Below, piece by piece: positions 10,253 through 19,639 of a DNA stretch of 64,000 bases. Position 1 is the stretch's first letter. Each line of letters starts with the position of its first letter. The notes below the pieces were generated by a model. The model was not told where the DNA came from, made no database searches, and saw nothing but the letters and a program-made list of their open reading frames with translations. Source of the DNA: Saccharicrinis sp963667815 (lineage in GTDB: Bacteria > Bacteroidota > Bacteroidia > Bacteroidales > Marinilabiliaceae); NCBI GenBank assembly GCA_963667815.1, contig OY764021.1; one strand, 5' to 3'. The position numbers and the translations under genes were made by a program.

Positions 10253-11638
10253 TTATTTACCATTCAACTTCCACCAATCAAAGTCGAACAAATCCTTTTC
10301 CCCTTTAAAAACAAAATACAAATCATGAACACCTTTGATGTTTTTTACAGTTGCTGTGGCTGTTTTATAAATATCTCCTTCAGCCGAAGCTGTTATATCT
10401 ACCAGCCCCAAAATAGGCCCATCAATTTTATCGGCATGAATTTCGATTTTACCGCCATACAATGCAGCCACACATACTTGAACGGATGAAATTCCCTTAG
10501 AAAAATCAACTCCCTGCACTTTAATATAATCGCCATTATGGATTGAAGTAACCACCACGCGTTCGGCCATCTTCTTGCCCCTATTCCAGGAAACATTTCG
10601 TTCCCACTCAATAACCTTTTTCGTATTAAGCCCTTCACTAAAAGCCATGGTTTCGGCTTCGTTCTTAATGTATGGATTTAACACGCCAATTTGAATGTTT
10701 TTAGTTTCACCCCACCATGGTAGTTTTATTATTTCACCGTCTTTATCGTAAACAATTTTAGTAACACAAATCGAACGACGTTCGTAATGCCTCGACATTG
10801 TTTGTTTCAATATGTCATAATTGAAGCCAAAAACATAAGAGTTTCCTTTATAATCGATTATTCCGGGATGGTTGCCACTTGAGCGCTGATCACCTTCCAT
10901 AATCATACCTTTAAATACCCAAGGCCCAGTTGGACTATTGCTCATAGCATAACCAATACCCTCGGGGCAACAGGTTGATGCATAAGCCATATAATATTTT
11001 CCGTTACATTTCCAAGCCCATGGCCCCTCCTGATAATGGAAAGCATCTTTTTCGCCCTTCACTTTTACAAAATCGGCCATTCTTGTAGGTTCGCCTTCAA
11101 CAGTAATCATATCTTCATTTAACTTAACATACCATAACTCCGGATTTCCCCAATATAGGTAAGCCTGCCCATCATCATCTATAAAAACAGAAGGGTCAAT
11201 ATCCTGAGGCCCGTTTTTTATCAAGGCTTTTCCAATAGGATCGGTAAATGGCCCATATGGACTATCGGCAACCAACACCCCAATTCCAATACCGTTCGGC
11301 ATGGGGCAATAGAAATAAAACTGACCGTTTCGTTCAATACATTGCGGTGCCCATGCTCCATTGTCATATGGCACCCATTTAAAATCCTTTAACGAAGCAA
11401 CAACACCATGGTCTGTCCAATTAACCATATCTGTTGAAGTATACAGCAACCAATCCTGCATTTTAAAACCCAAAGCGTCATCTTCATCGTGCGATGTATA
11501 AAGAAAAACGGTATCGTTGTAAACCATTGGTGCAGGATCTGCCGTGTATTTAGTCTGAATAATTGGATTTTGCGCGTGTACCTGGGAATTAACTCCCAAG
11601 CACAGCGCTATAATTAATAGTGAAATAATTCGGTTCAT
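10253..11638 (-). CDS. Secreted GH43 glycosidase with C-terminal CBM6
   Basis: 461 residues with signal peptide MNRIISLLIIALCLGV..VHAQ. Catalytic set: Asp34 (YTADPAPMVYND), Asp148 (PQDIDPSVFIDDDGQ) and Glu204 (HYQEGPWAWKCNG). The propeller ends near 320. A CBM6-like module follows (YIKNEAETMAFSEG, NGDYIKVQGVDF, GVHDLYFVFKGE, FDWWKLNG). It is clearly paralogous to 4950-6326 across the whole length, including the NPIIQTKYTADPAPMVYNDTV start, so the pair arose by duplication within this locus. It lies 25 bp upstream of GH115 in transcription order. Arabinofuranosidase or xylosidase action on arabinoxylan is inferred. Confidence 0.9.
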   Translation of the reverse strand: MNRIISLLIIALCLGVNSQVHAQNPIIQTKYTADPAPMVYNDTVFLYTSHDEDDALGFKMQDWLLYTSTDMVNWTDHGVVASLKDFKWVPYDNGAWAPQCIERNGQFYFYCPMPNGIGIGVLVADSPYGPFTDPIGKALIKNGPQDIDPSVFIDDDGQAYLYWGNPELWYVKLNEDMITVEGEPTRMADFVKVKGEKDAFHYQEGPWAWKCNGKYYMAYASTCCPEGIGYAMSNSPTGPWVFKGMIMEGDQRSSGNHPGIIDYKGNSYVFGFNYDILKQTMSRHYERRSICVTKIVYDKDGEIIKLPWWGETKNIQIGVLNPYIKNEAETMAFSEGLNTKKVIEWERNVSWNRGKKMAERVVVTSIHNGDYIKVQGVDFSKGISSVQVCVAALYGGKIEIHADKIDGPILGLVDITASAEGDIYKTATATVKNIKGVHDLYFVFKGEKDLFDFDWWKLNGK

Positions 11639-11650
11639 AATTTGGATTTG

Positions 11651-13762
11651 TTATTCTGCAGAAATCGCCACTTTAAAGGTTTTCACAACCCCATTGTAAT
11701 CGCATTTCACCGTTGCAATTCCGGGGAGTGCTTCTGGTTGCGAAATAGCCACCTTCACCGCTTTGTTGCTGGCAGTTGCAGTCACAACAGGTTTTTGCGT
11801 TGTTCCTGAAGGAAGTTTGACTTCTGCTTCATACAAATCGTAACCTACAATACCGTTTTGGCTAGTTGAACGAACTGGCGTTTCAGGCATTTCGATGGCC
11901 TTTTCGTCAACAAAAATGGTTACAATTGGCGCTACGTGACGTTCGATTGCCTTTTTGGCTGAGCTGAAACCCAATCCCATGAAATCAAACAACGCTTCTT
12001 GGCCGGCACCTTCGGCTACCAAGAAAATAGCGTGTTTCTTGTCCAAGCCGTCAACAAATTTGGCTACGTCGATAGTGAATTTGGTAATTTCTTGTTTTGA
12101 ATTAGCAGGAACCACAATTTCGCCAATTTTCTTTCCTTGCCATGAGACATTGTCCCATGGGCCATCTAACCAAACGTTCACCTTGAAGCTTTTAGAAGTC
12201 TTGGGTGCAATAAAAAGGTTGAATGCTGTTTTGTTGCCTTTTTTAGTGCCTTTAAACGCTTTCAGGCCTTTGGTGTCTTTTTTAAGCCCACCAAAACCAA
12301 AGTATTTGAACCCTACAATAGTTCCGTTTTTCATATTGGTAATGGGCATATGGTTGTTCCATATGTCCCACGAATCTTGCTGCAAGCTTACATCCGAAAG
12401 GTAACAAGCGTAGCCAGCTGAATAATATTGATAAGGATCGAGGCCATATAAATTGAAACCTTCAGATGTCACTTCAGCACCTTTGTATTCAATACCTTGA
12501 TTATCTTTTAATACCCAAATTTCATCTTTCGCGTATGGATCGTACCCCCTAATTACAGCTGTTCCACCTTGGGCAACAGGTTTTTCGTCCCACTGAATGG
12601 TGATAGGCTCTACCACTGCCTGACGTGCAAAACCGAAGTTTCGTGGTGGGCGGTGATAGAAAACATACCACTGTCCATTGATTTGTTCAATACTACCATG
12701 CGTATTGTGGCCACCGTTGGCTGTCACAATCTTTGAACCATCCTGATTCAATACAGGGCCGCGAGAATCAACCAACACACCTCCGCTTTTCCAAGGCCCT
12801 AATGGAGAATCAGCTACAGCATAACGTAAAGTAGAGTTAGAACTGCCTACGCCGTATTCAGGGCCTGAATAACCACTAAAAACTGTGATGAATTTGTTGC
12901 CAACCTTGCGGATAGATGAAGCTTCGAAAAAGTTAAACGTACCTAAATCCTGATCGGCATATACGTTAGGATATTCCGTTCCCTTAGGATCTTTGATAAC
13001 GCCATAGCGTGCACTGGCAGGGATCATAAAGTTAACAACCTCGGTGCCCGGGCGTAAAGAATACATCGTTTTTTGATCCAGTTGTGCTGCATTGGAGCGT
13101 TGAAAGCCCCAAAAACCATAAGCACGGAAACCGATTTCGAAATCGGGATCGTTGGGGTCGGTTACATATTCAATAAAAACAGCAGGGTCGAAACCTAAAA
13201 TACTGCCGGGTACTGTACGCGTTCCTTCTTCGTTCAGGTTAATTGGGGTAAAAGGGCCGTCGGGACGAGAACCTTTGCAAACCATGGCTTCGCGGCCACG
13301 GCCACGGCTATGCGGAAACAGGTAATAATCCTTGGTGCCATCTTTGCGTTTCACCTCAACCAAGTCAGGGGCATACATCACATCCCATTGGCCTTCGATA
13401 TTGTAAGTAAAAATTGGGCCTTCGTCGCGCCATTCGTTCAGGTTTTCAATGGGTGCCGACCACATCCGAATGTCAGGGCCACAATAGCTGTTCATCCTTA
13501 AATCATGCGACCCAATAATATAAGCACGAAATTTTCCCGGGTTGTCGGGATCTTCAAATACGCGTGGTTCGCCATCGGGCAAGTGTTCCCACAACGGCAA
13601 ATAGGGATTCCCTGCAGCACGGTGCACAAATTGAGCGTCCGATTGAGCACTCTTTTGCTCAGCCCCATTGCCGTTAGCGTTTGCAGCAAAGGGCAACGCC
13701 AAAGAAAAGGCGGACAATAATACCAAGTACTTTTTCTTCAATTCAAACTTTAATTTCTTCAT
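11651..13762 (-). CDS. Large secreted GH43-like protein with C-terminal beta-sandwich and Ig-like domains
   Basis: 703 residues starting with a long basic n-region and signal peptide (LLSAFSLALPFAANANG). Residues about 50-420 form a GH43-like propeller: NPYLPLWEHLPDGEPRVFED, SYCGPDIRMWSAP, WDVMYAPDLVEV, ILGFDPAVFIEY, TFNFFEASSIRKVGNKF and HNTHGSIEQINGQWYVFYHR. From about 470 to 620 a CBM6/jelly-roll type region follows (NNHMPITNMKNGTIVGFKYF, VWLDGPWDN, LFDFMGLGF). The last 80 residues look like an Ig-type beta domain. Several blades resemble GH43 subfamilies that act on arabinan or galactan, so the substrate is left open. It starts 140 bp after the GH27 stop and ends 12 bp before the next GH43 gene. 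Confidence 0.82.
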   Translation of the reverse strand: MKKLKFELKKKYLVLLSAFSLALPFAANANGNGAEQKSAQSDAQFVHRAAGNPYLPLWEHLPDGEPRVFEDPDNPGKFRAYIIGSHDLRMNSYCGPDIRMWSAPIENLNEWRDEGPIFTYNIEGQWDVMYAPDLVEVKRKDGTKDYYLFPHSRGRGREAMVCKGSRPDGPFTPINLNEEGTRTVPGSILGFDPAVFIEYVTDPNDPDFEIGFRAYGFWGFQRSNAAQLDQKTMYSLRPGTEVVNFMIPASARYGVIKDPKGTEYPNVYADQDLGTFNFFEASSIRKVGNKFITVFSGYSGPEYGVGSSNSTLRYAVADSPLGPWKSGGVLVDSRGPVLNQDGSKIVTANGGHNTHGSIEQINGQWYVFYHRPPRNFGFARQAVVEPITIQWDEKPVAQGGTAVIRGYDPYAKDEIWVLKDNQGIEYKGAEVTSEGFNLYGLDPYQYYSAGYACYLSDVSLQQDSWDIWNNHMPITNMKNGTIVGFKYFGFGGLKKDTKGLKAFKGTKKGNKTAFNLFIAPKTSKSFKVNVWLDGPWDNVSWQGKKIGEIVVPANSKQEITKFTIDVAKFVDGLDKKHAIFLVAEGAGQEALFDFMGLGFSSAKKAIERHVAPIVTIFVDEKAIEMPETPVRSTSQNGIVGYDLYEAEVKLPSGTTQKPVVTATASNKAVKVAISQPEALPGIATVKCDYNGVVKTFKVAISAE

Positions 13763-13902
13763 GTTGTATATTTATTTTGATTTTCATTTAAAACTTAGTA
13801 TTTGCATAAAGTACACTCACCTGATTTCAAAAGACGATAGTGTATTTCGACGCTCAAAACCTTGTAAGGCATGTTGTGCTTTATACGGGCAGTTGAAAAT
13901 GC

Positions 13903-15945
13903 CTATTGGCGGTTGCTGAATTTGTAAAACAACACCCCGTGTGCAGGCACTTTTATTGCCAGCTTTTCGGAACCAGCATCCAAATTGGCAATATCTTTCT
14001 GGCGCCAAAGGTCACGTACGGTAACATCTCCTTTTATGCCTAGTTTTTCGAAATCGCTGTAATCCATATCCACTATCTCGATGCCGAAGTTACAGAAGCC
14101 AACCGCACGGCTACCATCTTCAAGTTCTTTCACATAAATTTTCAAATCTCCGATAGTTTGAAGACAGGTACCTTGTTTGCCAAGCGGGTCTTGATTTACA
14201 TCAATCACCTCATCGTTGGTAAGCAGGTTCAAGGTGAAATCATCCAGTTTCTCCATGTCGCAACCAATCAATAGAGGGGCCGCAAAAAGGCTCCACAAAC
14301 TAATGTGCAAATATTGCTCGTCGGGCTTCAACTTACTTGGGTGTGTATTTCCCCAACCAACATGGCCAACAACCAACATATCAGGGTCGTTCCAGTTACC
14401 AGGCTTAGCATAAGGAGCCGATTTATCCTGGTCCAGTGCAATATTCTTTACACTTACCCAAGTATCGGTAATATCGTTGGTGGTACGCCAGCAATTGCCG
14501 CCTACTGAACCACCCCATTTCCAAACGTCGGACATACCGTATTGACATACGCTATAAACAATATCACGAGATTGCTTGCGAATGTAATCGCCCATCAATT
14601 TAAAGGGTGCCATGGCTGTTTCCAATTCCCCGCCACCGTTGTATGAAAGCGATGACACTTTATAAGGGTCATTATCAGGCAAACCATCAATTACGTTTCC
14701 ATAACTACACCAATCGTATTTAAGGTAATCGAAGCCCCACTCAGCATAAGTTTCTGCATCCAACTCTTCGAAACCATAACTGCCGGCACATCCACCACAC
14801 GACCATGGGCCAGGGCTGGAATAAAGGCCTATTTTCAAGCCAAGCCCATGCACATAATCGGCAAGGCCTTTCATATCTTCGAATCGTTTATTGGGTACGA
14901 TTTTTCCATTAGCATCCCTTAATTCCCCTCTTAAAGAACCGTCTTCTGAATCGCGGTGGTTATTCCAAAAATCATCAATATTTATGTATGTCCAGCCATG
15001 GTTAATCAGTCCACTTTTTACCATAGCATCGGCAGCACTTTTAACTTTTTCGGCAGAAACCTCGTGGGCAAAACAGTTCCAACTGTTCCAGCCCATAGGC
15101 GGGGTAAGGGCAATTTCGTCTCCACAAACAATACGAAAATTACGCTCGGCTGTGCCAATAGCGTTTTCGGCCTTTAAAACAACTTCATAAGTCCCTTTTT
15201 TAGACAGTTTGCCTGTAATAATGCCAGTTTGGGAGTTTAACGCTAAGCCCTTTGGTAAACCTTCAGCCGAAAATTCCATTGGCCTGTCTCCGGTTGCCGT
15301 AACCATGAATTGAAACGGCGAGCCAGGGCGTACACCAAAAACCTTTGCCCCAGTGATTCGTGGTTCTGCAGATGGTTTTGGCGTTAGAATATAAGGTTCG
15401 CTTGCAATTGGGTTAAAGGTTTCTAATGTAGTTACACCGGCCACCTCAAATTTAGAATCGGCCCAGTTGGCATGGTCGTAGTAATTGCCATTGCCTCCAT
15501 CGGCCACTACCAGTTCTACTTTTTTAATGCCGGCTAATGCAACAGAACACTCTTTGGCAGAATCGCCTATATGCATCACTCCACTGGACCAAAGTTTCTG
15601 TCCATCGCCATATACTTCAAATTCAACGGCAGGTTCGTGGCCTTTCATCTCATCATCAAGCCCAACTTTTGCAGTGAATGAAGTTGCTTTTCCTTCAGTT
15701 AAAACCAGCAACGAACTAAACGCATGAGTTGCAAAACCTCTTTCAAATGTTTGCCCGGCAATAGTCATGGTGTTGCCATCTAATGATTTGTTTTTAACTG
15801 GTATGCCGTACCCTTGAGTTACAGTACTCAAATCCAATTCATCGAGCCAAACATTATTCTTCGACTCATTTAGTAAGCCACAGGATGTAGCCAATAGTAT
15901 TAATCCGATGATACCTGTTACAGAAAATAATTTTAATGTATTCAT
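13903..15945 (-). CDS. GH27 alpha-galactosidase with NPCBM and Ig-like domains (lipoprotein)
   Basis: 680 residues; lipobox ATSC at Cys22. Domain order: NPCBM galactose-binding fold (about 30-190, VWLDELDLS, GFATHAFSSL, AGIKKVELVVADGGNG), a putative Ig-like domain (about 195-275, FSAEGLPKGLALNSQTG), then the GH27 barrel from about 283. The barrel shows LTPPMGWNSWNCF, YINIDDFW, the nucleophile Asp in DYLKYDWCSYG and the acid/base Asp in NWNDPDMLVVG. A C-terminal beta-sandwich follows. It removes terminal alpha-galactose (or beta-L-arabinopyranose) decorations. A second, shorter GH27 sits in the mannan cluster at 59541. Upstream is the 760-bp spacer with the sorting-domain fossil. Confidence 0.94.
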   Translation of the reverse strand: MNTLKLFSVTGIIGLILLATSCGLLNESKNNVWLDELDLSTVTQGYGIPVKNKSLDGNTMTIAGQTFERGFATHAFSSLLVLTEGKATSFTAKVGLDDEMKGHEPAVEFEVYGDGQKLWSSGVMHIGDSAKECSVALAGIKKVELVVADGGNGNYYDHANWADSKFEVAGVTTLETFNPIASEPYILTPKPSAEPRITGAKVFGVRPGSPFQFMVTATGDRPMEFSAEGLPKGLALNSQTGIITGKLSKKGTYEVVLKAENAIGTAERNFRIVCGDEIALTPPMGWNSWNCFAHEVSAEKVKSAADAMVKSGLINHGWTYINIDDFWNNHRDSEDGSLRGELRDANGKIVPNKRFEDMKGLADYVHGLGLKIGLYSSPGPWSCGGCAGSYGFEELDAETYAEWGFDYLKYDWCSYGNVIDGLPDNDPYKVSSLSYNGGGELETAMAPFKLMGDYIRKQSRDIVYSVCQYGMSDVWKWGGSVGGNCWRTTNDITDTWVSVKNIALDQDKSAPYAKPGNWNDPDMLVVGHVGWGNTHPSKLKPDEQYLHISLWSLFAAPLLIGCDMEKLDDFTLNLLTNDEVIDVNQDPLGKQGTCLQTIGDLKIYVKELEDGSRAVGFCNFGIEIVDMDYSDFEKLGIKGDVTVRDLWRQKDIANLDAGSEKLAIKVPAHGVLFYKFSNRQ

Positions 15946-16081
15946 TTGTTTATTTATTTAATATTTAAACTGACCTACAAACAGAACACTGAGGCACTGA
16001 AGCACAGAGTTTTCTTATGATGCATTGGCAGAGAAATCCAGAAAATCTATAAGTGAAGAAATTATAATGGTTGAATCGTAT

Positions 16082-16275
16082 TTATATAATAAGCTTTTTA
16101 GTTGCGACTTGATTCCCCATATCCAATCTGAAAAAATATATTCCGGATGTAAGCCCTTCAATAGAAATTTCCTTTTCATCTCCTGCATAATTAACATCCT
16201 TCCAACATTGGGAATACTGTTGCCCCTTTAAATGAAAACCAGATAAATAAAAAGGCAAAAAACATTTTTTTTCAT
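16082..16275 (-). pseudogene. Internally deleted gene remnant: signal-peptide start joined to a T9SS sorting-domain tail
   Basis: Read on the minus strand, an ATG at 16273-16275 follows a copy of the leader repeat. It begins with a Lys run, and if one A of that run is removed it reads as a signal peptide (MKKMFFAFLFIWFSFKG). About 20 codons later, in the frame that starts at the ATG as it stands, the sequence becomes a typical type IX secretion C-terminal sorting motif: KEISIEGLTSGIYFFRL, then NQVATKKLII and a stop. The body of the protein is missing. I infer a secreted T9SS substrate that lost nearly its whole coding region by an internal deletion, leaving promoter side, signal peptide and tail. 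What the protein was cannot be told. Confidence 0.7.
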
Positions 16276-16362
16276 TTTCTAAATTGTTTTTAATTACCAT
16301 ATGAAACTTACCCCATTAGTCTTCCTCGTGTGTGTGGCAACTTTGCTCATAGTTCGTTTCAT
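16273..16362 (-). repeat. 90-bp leader repeat, copy C (upstream of T9SS remnant)
   Basis: On the minus strand it starts ATGAAACGAACTATGAGC, contains CACACACGAGGAAGACTAAT and GGGTAAGTTTCATATGGT, and ends exactly at the ATG of the decayed gene. It matches the copies at 19419-19510, 29536-29628 and 35376-35644 in order and spacing. The internal half-repeat pair (TTCG-type and TTAC-type) is about 46 bp apart, as in the other copies. Confidence 0.75.
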
Positions 16363-16706
16363 ATGATTATACTATCTCACTTTTATTCCTCCGCAGAGAG
16401 ATAACCTGCAAAGGCTATAATTTATACTTAATGAATGGTTTATCTTTATTTAAATTTAATCTCCAGTATACCTTAAAATAAAGAAAGCCTTTGCACTGTT
16501 ACTTACAACTAAAGCAACAAGCACAAAGGCTAAATTATATACTTAAGCACTAAGCTTATTTCACTATAAGATAATTCATTGTTAATATCAGACATAAATG
16601 CATAATATCAACAATTTTACTTTCTAAGAATTAATAAAACTAGTCAATTATACTCGGCATTATACCAAAGCCAATAAAGCTCATCTTAACATAAAAATGG
16701 TAAAAA
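16363..16706. other. Intergenic spacer, no gene seen
   Basis: 344 bp of AT-rich DNA between the esterase stop and the leader repeat of the decayed gene. A loosely repeated phrase about CTTTGCAC and GCACAAAGGC (near 16490-16530) could form a weak hairpin. It may be the terminator of the esterase message, but it has no clean T tract. Confidence 0.3.
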
Positions 16707-18248
16707 TTATTTAGCCCATTCTTTTCCTTCAACTGTCCTTCGCCAGCTAAAATACCCATCAAGCACTTTTAATGACGCTTCGCTTGGCACAGGGCCTACA
16801 TGAGGCTTTTGCTGCAAATACATGACCTCCGGCGTATCATCGCTAAAAGCAGACCACTCAGGAATACCTTCCCCATTCGGATTGCCATATTTTGCAAAAT
16901 TTGTCCAATAGCTCCCCATAGCTTCAGATATTTCAAGATCTGACTTTGATGAATTATTAGGATCCAAATGCTGAAAAACGTAAGCAACATCTTGCCCGTG
17001 AGGTGAACCCTCAGAGTTTTCAGCATGCTGGTCGAAATAGTAATAGTACACATTTGATTTGCCTGTTTGAGATTGAAGCCTTGCCCAAATCCATGTTTGC
17101 CAACCAAAAGCAGCATCGCGCATTAAGTCCCGCGCGGTTTTAGGCACACTATTTTCCTCAAGCGGATATGCTTCTAATAGGGCATCGGCATACCTTCCGA
17201 AACGATGTTTAACGCTAGTTTTTACATTCTCCGGATTTTTTTCCCACATAAAGCTTGCGCCTTCGTCGGAATTATAACCTATTAGGACAGGTACATCATT
17301 GTACTGGCCTTTCTCATAAAGTTTATATTGATCGTCAGGGATAACCACACCATCAACAACAGGCCAGCCTCCAGGCATTGTCCATCCGGCAGGGATAAAC
17401 TTTTCGCCCTCCATTTTGCGCAAATCGGCAATAGAAGATCCTCCGTGTTGCTTCACATATTCAATTCCGTCAGCTTCAGCATCCTTTAAAGTTTTCATAT
17501 TTTCGCCAGGATAAGTAGTTGGCCGCGATGGGCCAAACGAACCCCCACTCTGAGAAATAGCACCATGAAAAAGCCCTTTTGCCAACGGCGATGCACACAA
17601 CATGCTTACTGAAATGCCACCGGCTGATTCTCCAAAAATGGTTACTTTATCAGGGTCGCCTCCAAATTGTGCAATATTTTTTTGCACCCATTTCAATCCG
17701 GCAATCTGATCTAACAAACCATAGTTTCCTGAAACACCATCAGGGCTTTCGGCACTCAATTCAGGATGCGCCAAAAATCCAAGCTGTCCTACGCGATAAG
17801 CAATACTTACCAACACAACTCCTTTATTAGCCAAGGCTTGCCCATCGTAAACAGGTTCAGAAGTACTTCCAAAACTGAAGCCTCCACCATAAATCCATAC
17901 CAACACCGGCACTTTTTCATCGGCAGATTTTGCAGGTGTCCAAACATTCAGGTACAAACAATCTTCGCTTTTTCCTGATGGCGGATTACCTCCCTGCATT
18001 GGGCCCGGGGCATATTCGGTTGCCTGTTTTACCCCCTCCCACTTTTCGGCAGGCTGCGGGGCTTTCCAACGCAATTCTCCAACAGGAGGCTTAGCAAATG
18101 GAATACCTTTGAAAATGGTTAAATCGTCTGTAACAACACCTTGTAAAATACCCTCTTCAACCTTTACTTGCCCTGGTTCTAAAGAAGGCTTGCAAGATGT
18201 AGCCATTACCATTGCAAATATGCTTGCTAAAAATGTTAGTTTTCTCAT
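16707..18248 (-). CDS. Type B carboxylesterase (lipoprotein), probable polysaccharide esterase
   Basis: 513 residues, lipobox ATSC at Cys19. A full-length alpha/beta hydrolase of the carboxylesterase type B family: oxyanion hole WIYGGGFSFGS, nucleophile Ser208 in FGESAGGIS, acid Glu329 in YNSDEGASF, and base His417 in GSPHGQD. SEDCLYLNVWTP is the family signature near the N-terminus. It hydrolyses ester bonds. In this context acetyl, feruloyl or methylglucuronoyl esters on xylan are plausible, but family membership does not decide. Its start is 15 bp below the stop of the CE1-like esterase, so the two are co-transcribed. Confidence 0.92.
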   Translation of the reverse strand: MRKLTFLASIFAMVMATSCKPSLEPGQVKVEEGILQGVVTDDLTIFKGIPFAKPPVGELRWKAPQPAEKWEGVKQATEYAPGPMQGGNPPSGKSEDCLYLNVWTPAKSADEKVPVLVWIYGGGFSFGSTSEPVYDGQALANKGVVLVSIAYRVGQLGFLAHPELSAESPDGVSGNYGLLDQIAGLKWVQKNIAQFGGDPDKVTIFGESAGGISVSMLCASPLAKGLFHGAISQSGGSFGPSRPTTYPGENMKTLKDAEADGIEYVKQHGGSSIADLRKMEGEKFIPAGWTMPGGWPVVDGVVIPDDQYKLYEKGQYNDVPVLIGYNSDEGASFMWEKNPENVKTSVKHRFGRYADALLEAYPLEENSVPKTARDLMRDAAFGWQTWIWARLQSQTGKSNVYYYYFDQHAENSEGSPHGQDVAYVFQHLDPNNSSKSDLEISEAMGSYWTNFAKYGNPNGEGIPEWSAFSDDTPEVMYLQQKPHVGPVPSEASLKVLDGYFSWRRTVEGKEWAK

Positions 18249-18263
18249 GAATCTATAATTTTA

Positions 18264-19421
18264 TTATCTAAATAATTTTGGAGCCAATTCCCTTAAACTA
18301 CGGCGCCATGTTAAAAATTCGTGGCCTGTATTCTCCGAAACATATGAAAAAGCATTTAATCCGGCCTCGTTTAACGCTTTTACTGAAGATTCAACCCTTT
18401 CAGGATTCTCGCGGCTACCACAACTTTGGAAAATAAGTTTCACCGTTGATTTATCTTTTATATCCTCAGGCGAATATACACCGCCACTTAAAAGTGCATA
18501 ATACGAAAACACATCAGGCTTGTTTAGGGTAATTAACCTTGTTTCGAAACCGCCCATCGACAAGCCTGCCATTGCACGGTTATCTGAACCTTTAAGCGTG
18601 AGGAAGTTTTCTTCGACATATGGGATTAATTCATCAACCAATACTGTCTGAAACGGAGTAATGTCGAATGATTTTAACCCTCCAAATTTTGTTTCGTTGG
18701 TCATTCCGTAAGTCATCACAATAATGAACAGCTTAGCTTTTCCTTCAGCAATAAGGTTGTCCATAATAAGGTTAGCACGCCCTTGATTTGACCATGCAGT
18801 TTCATCCTCGCCCCATCCATGCTGAAGGTATAAAACCGGATATTTTACAGAAGAGTTTTTACCGTACCCGGGAGGTGTATATACAAATGCCCTTCGGATT
18901 GAATCTGTACTCTCTGAAGGAAATAGAATTTGCTCTACTTTACCGTGAGGCACATCTTTTAATGCATAGAAATCACGGTCATGGGCAGGTATTTCGATAC
19001 CGCTTTCCCAACGAAGTGAACCAAAGTAATTCATGGCACCCGGATCATTAAAAATACCGCCATCAATAGTTAAATGATAATAATGAAAACCCTCGTCCAT
19101 TGGGCCTTCGGTAGTCCCCATCCAAGTGCCGTCTTCCACTTTTTTAAGAATGGTGCCGCCCCTTCCGCCAAGGCCTAAGCTAACGCGGACACTGTCTGCA
19201 TCTGGCGCCTCTATTTTAAAACGGGCATATCCTTGCGAATTGACCATTGGATATTGTTTTCCCGGCTGGTTCAACACCGAAGGCTTAAAATCTTCGATAA
19301 TATTAGCAGGCTCAGTTGACTCTGCTTGCTCAGAAGATGCTGTTGGAGCTGTTGGGGAAACACAACTACTTACTGCAATAGACAATATAACAGCAAAGTT
19401 TAATAAATGCTTTTTTTTCAT
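18264..19421 (-). CDS. CE1-like esterase with N-terminal beta-sandwich (lipoprotein)
   Basis: 385 residues, lipobox VSSC at Cys20, then a Thr/Ser/Pro/Glu-rich linker. Residues about 42-135 form a CBM48-like E-set domain (IEDFKPSVLNQPGKQYPMVN, RFKIEAPDADSV, FHYYHLTIDGG). The catalytic domain has RRAFVYTPPGYG, LYLQHGWGEDETAW, nucleophile Ser288 in AGLSMGGFETR and His367 in ENTGHEFLTWRR. This layout is that of esterase D/feruloyl or acetyl-xylan esterases of Bacteroidota xylan loci. Its decayed paralogue is at 1227-2211. A leader-repeat copy abuts the start codon, suggesting that a transcription unit begins here. Confidence 0.92.
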   Translation of the reverse strand: MKKKHLLNFAVILSIAVSSCVSPTAPTASSEQAESTEPANIIEDFKPSVLNQPGKQYPMVNSQGYARFKIEAPDADSVRVSLGLGGRGGTILKKVEDGTWMGTTEGPMDEGFHYYHLTIDGGIFNDPGAMNYFGSLRWESGIEIPAHDRDFYALKDVPHGKVEQILFPSESTDSIRRAFVYTPPGYGKNSSVKYPVLYLQHGWGEDETAWSNQGRANLIMDNLIAEGKAKLFIIVMTYGMTNETKFGGLKSFDITPFQTVLVDELIPYVEENFLTLKGSDNRAMAGLSMGGFETRLITLNKPDVFSYYALLSGGVYSPEDIKDKSTVKLIFQSCGSRENPERVESSVKALNEAGLNAFSYVSENTGHEFLTWRRSLRELAPKLFR

Positions 19422-19510
19422 ATGATTATAATTTCTTCAATTTACCATATGGAACTCACCAATTTAGTCATTCTACAGTGTGAGAATTATTTGCTCATGG
19501 CTCGTTACAT
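19419..19510 (-). repeat. 90-bp leader repeat, copy B (upstream of CE1-like esterase)
   Basis: On the minus strand: ACGAGCCATGAGCAAATAA, TTCTCACAC, then ACTAAATTGGTGAGTTCCAT and ATGG. It ends at the esterase ATG (19419-19421). It is the closest match to the copy before GH16. The CGAG and TGAG half-repeats are about 46 bp apart and the second is 37 bp from the start codon. Confidence 0.8.
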
Positions 19511-19639
19511 ACCGGGTTTAATTGATTTTGGTTAATATTATAAAGATTGGTTGACTAGCTTTAACAAGAAACACTACCAGTGCCCCAAAGCCTTGGTAGT
19601 GCAATTTTTCTTGATAATGCCAATACTAATCCTAATTGA

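Noticed and set aside
16300..16362. A plus-strand frame across the leader repeat reading like a signal peptide (MKLTPLVFLVCVATLLIV)
   Set aside because: The same strand of the other repeat copies gives unrelated short frames with early stops, and no gene follows. It is a by-product of the repeat.
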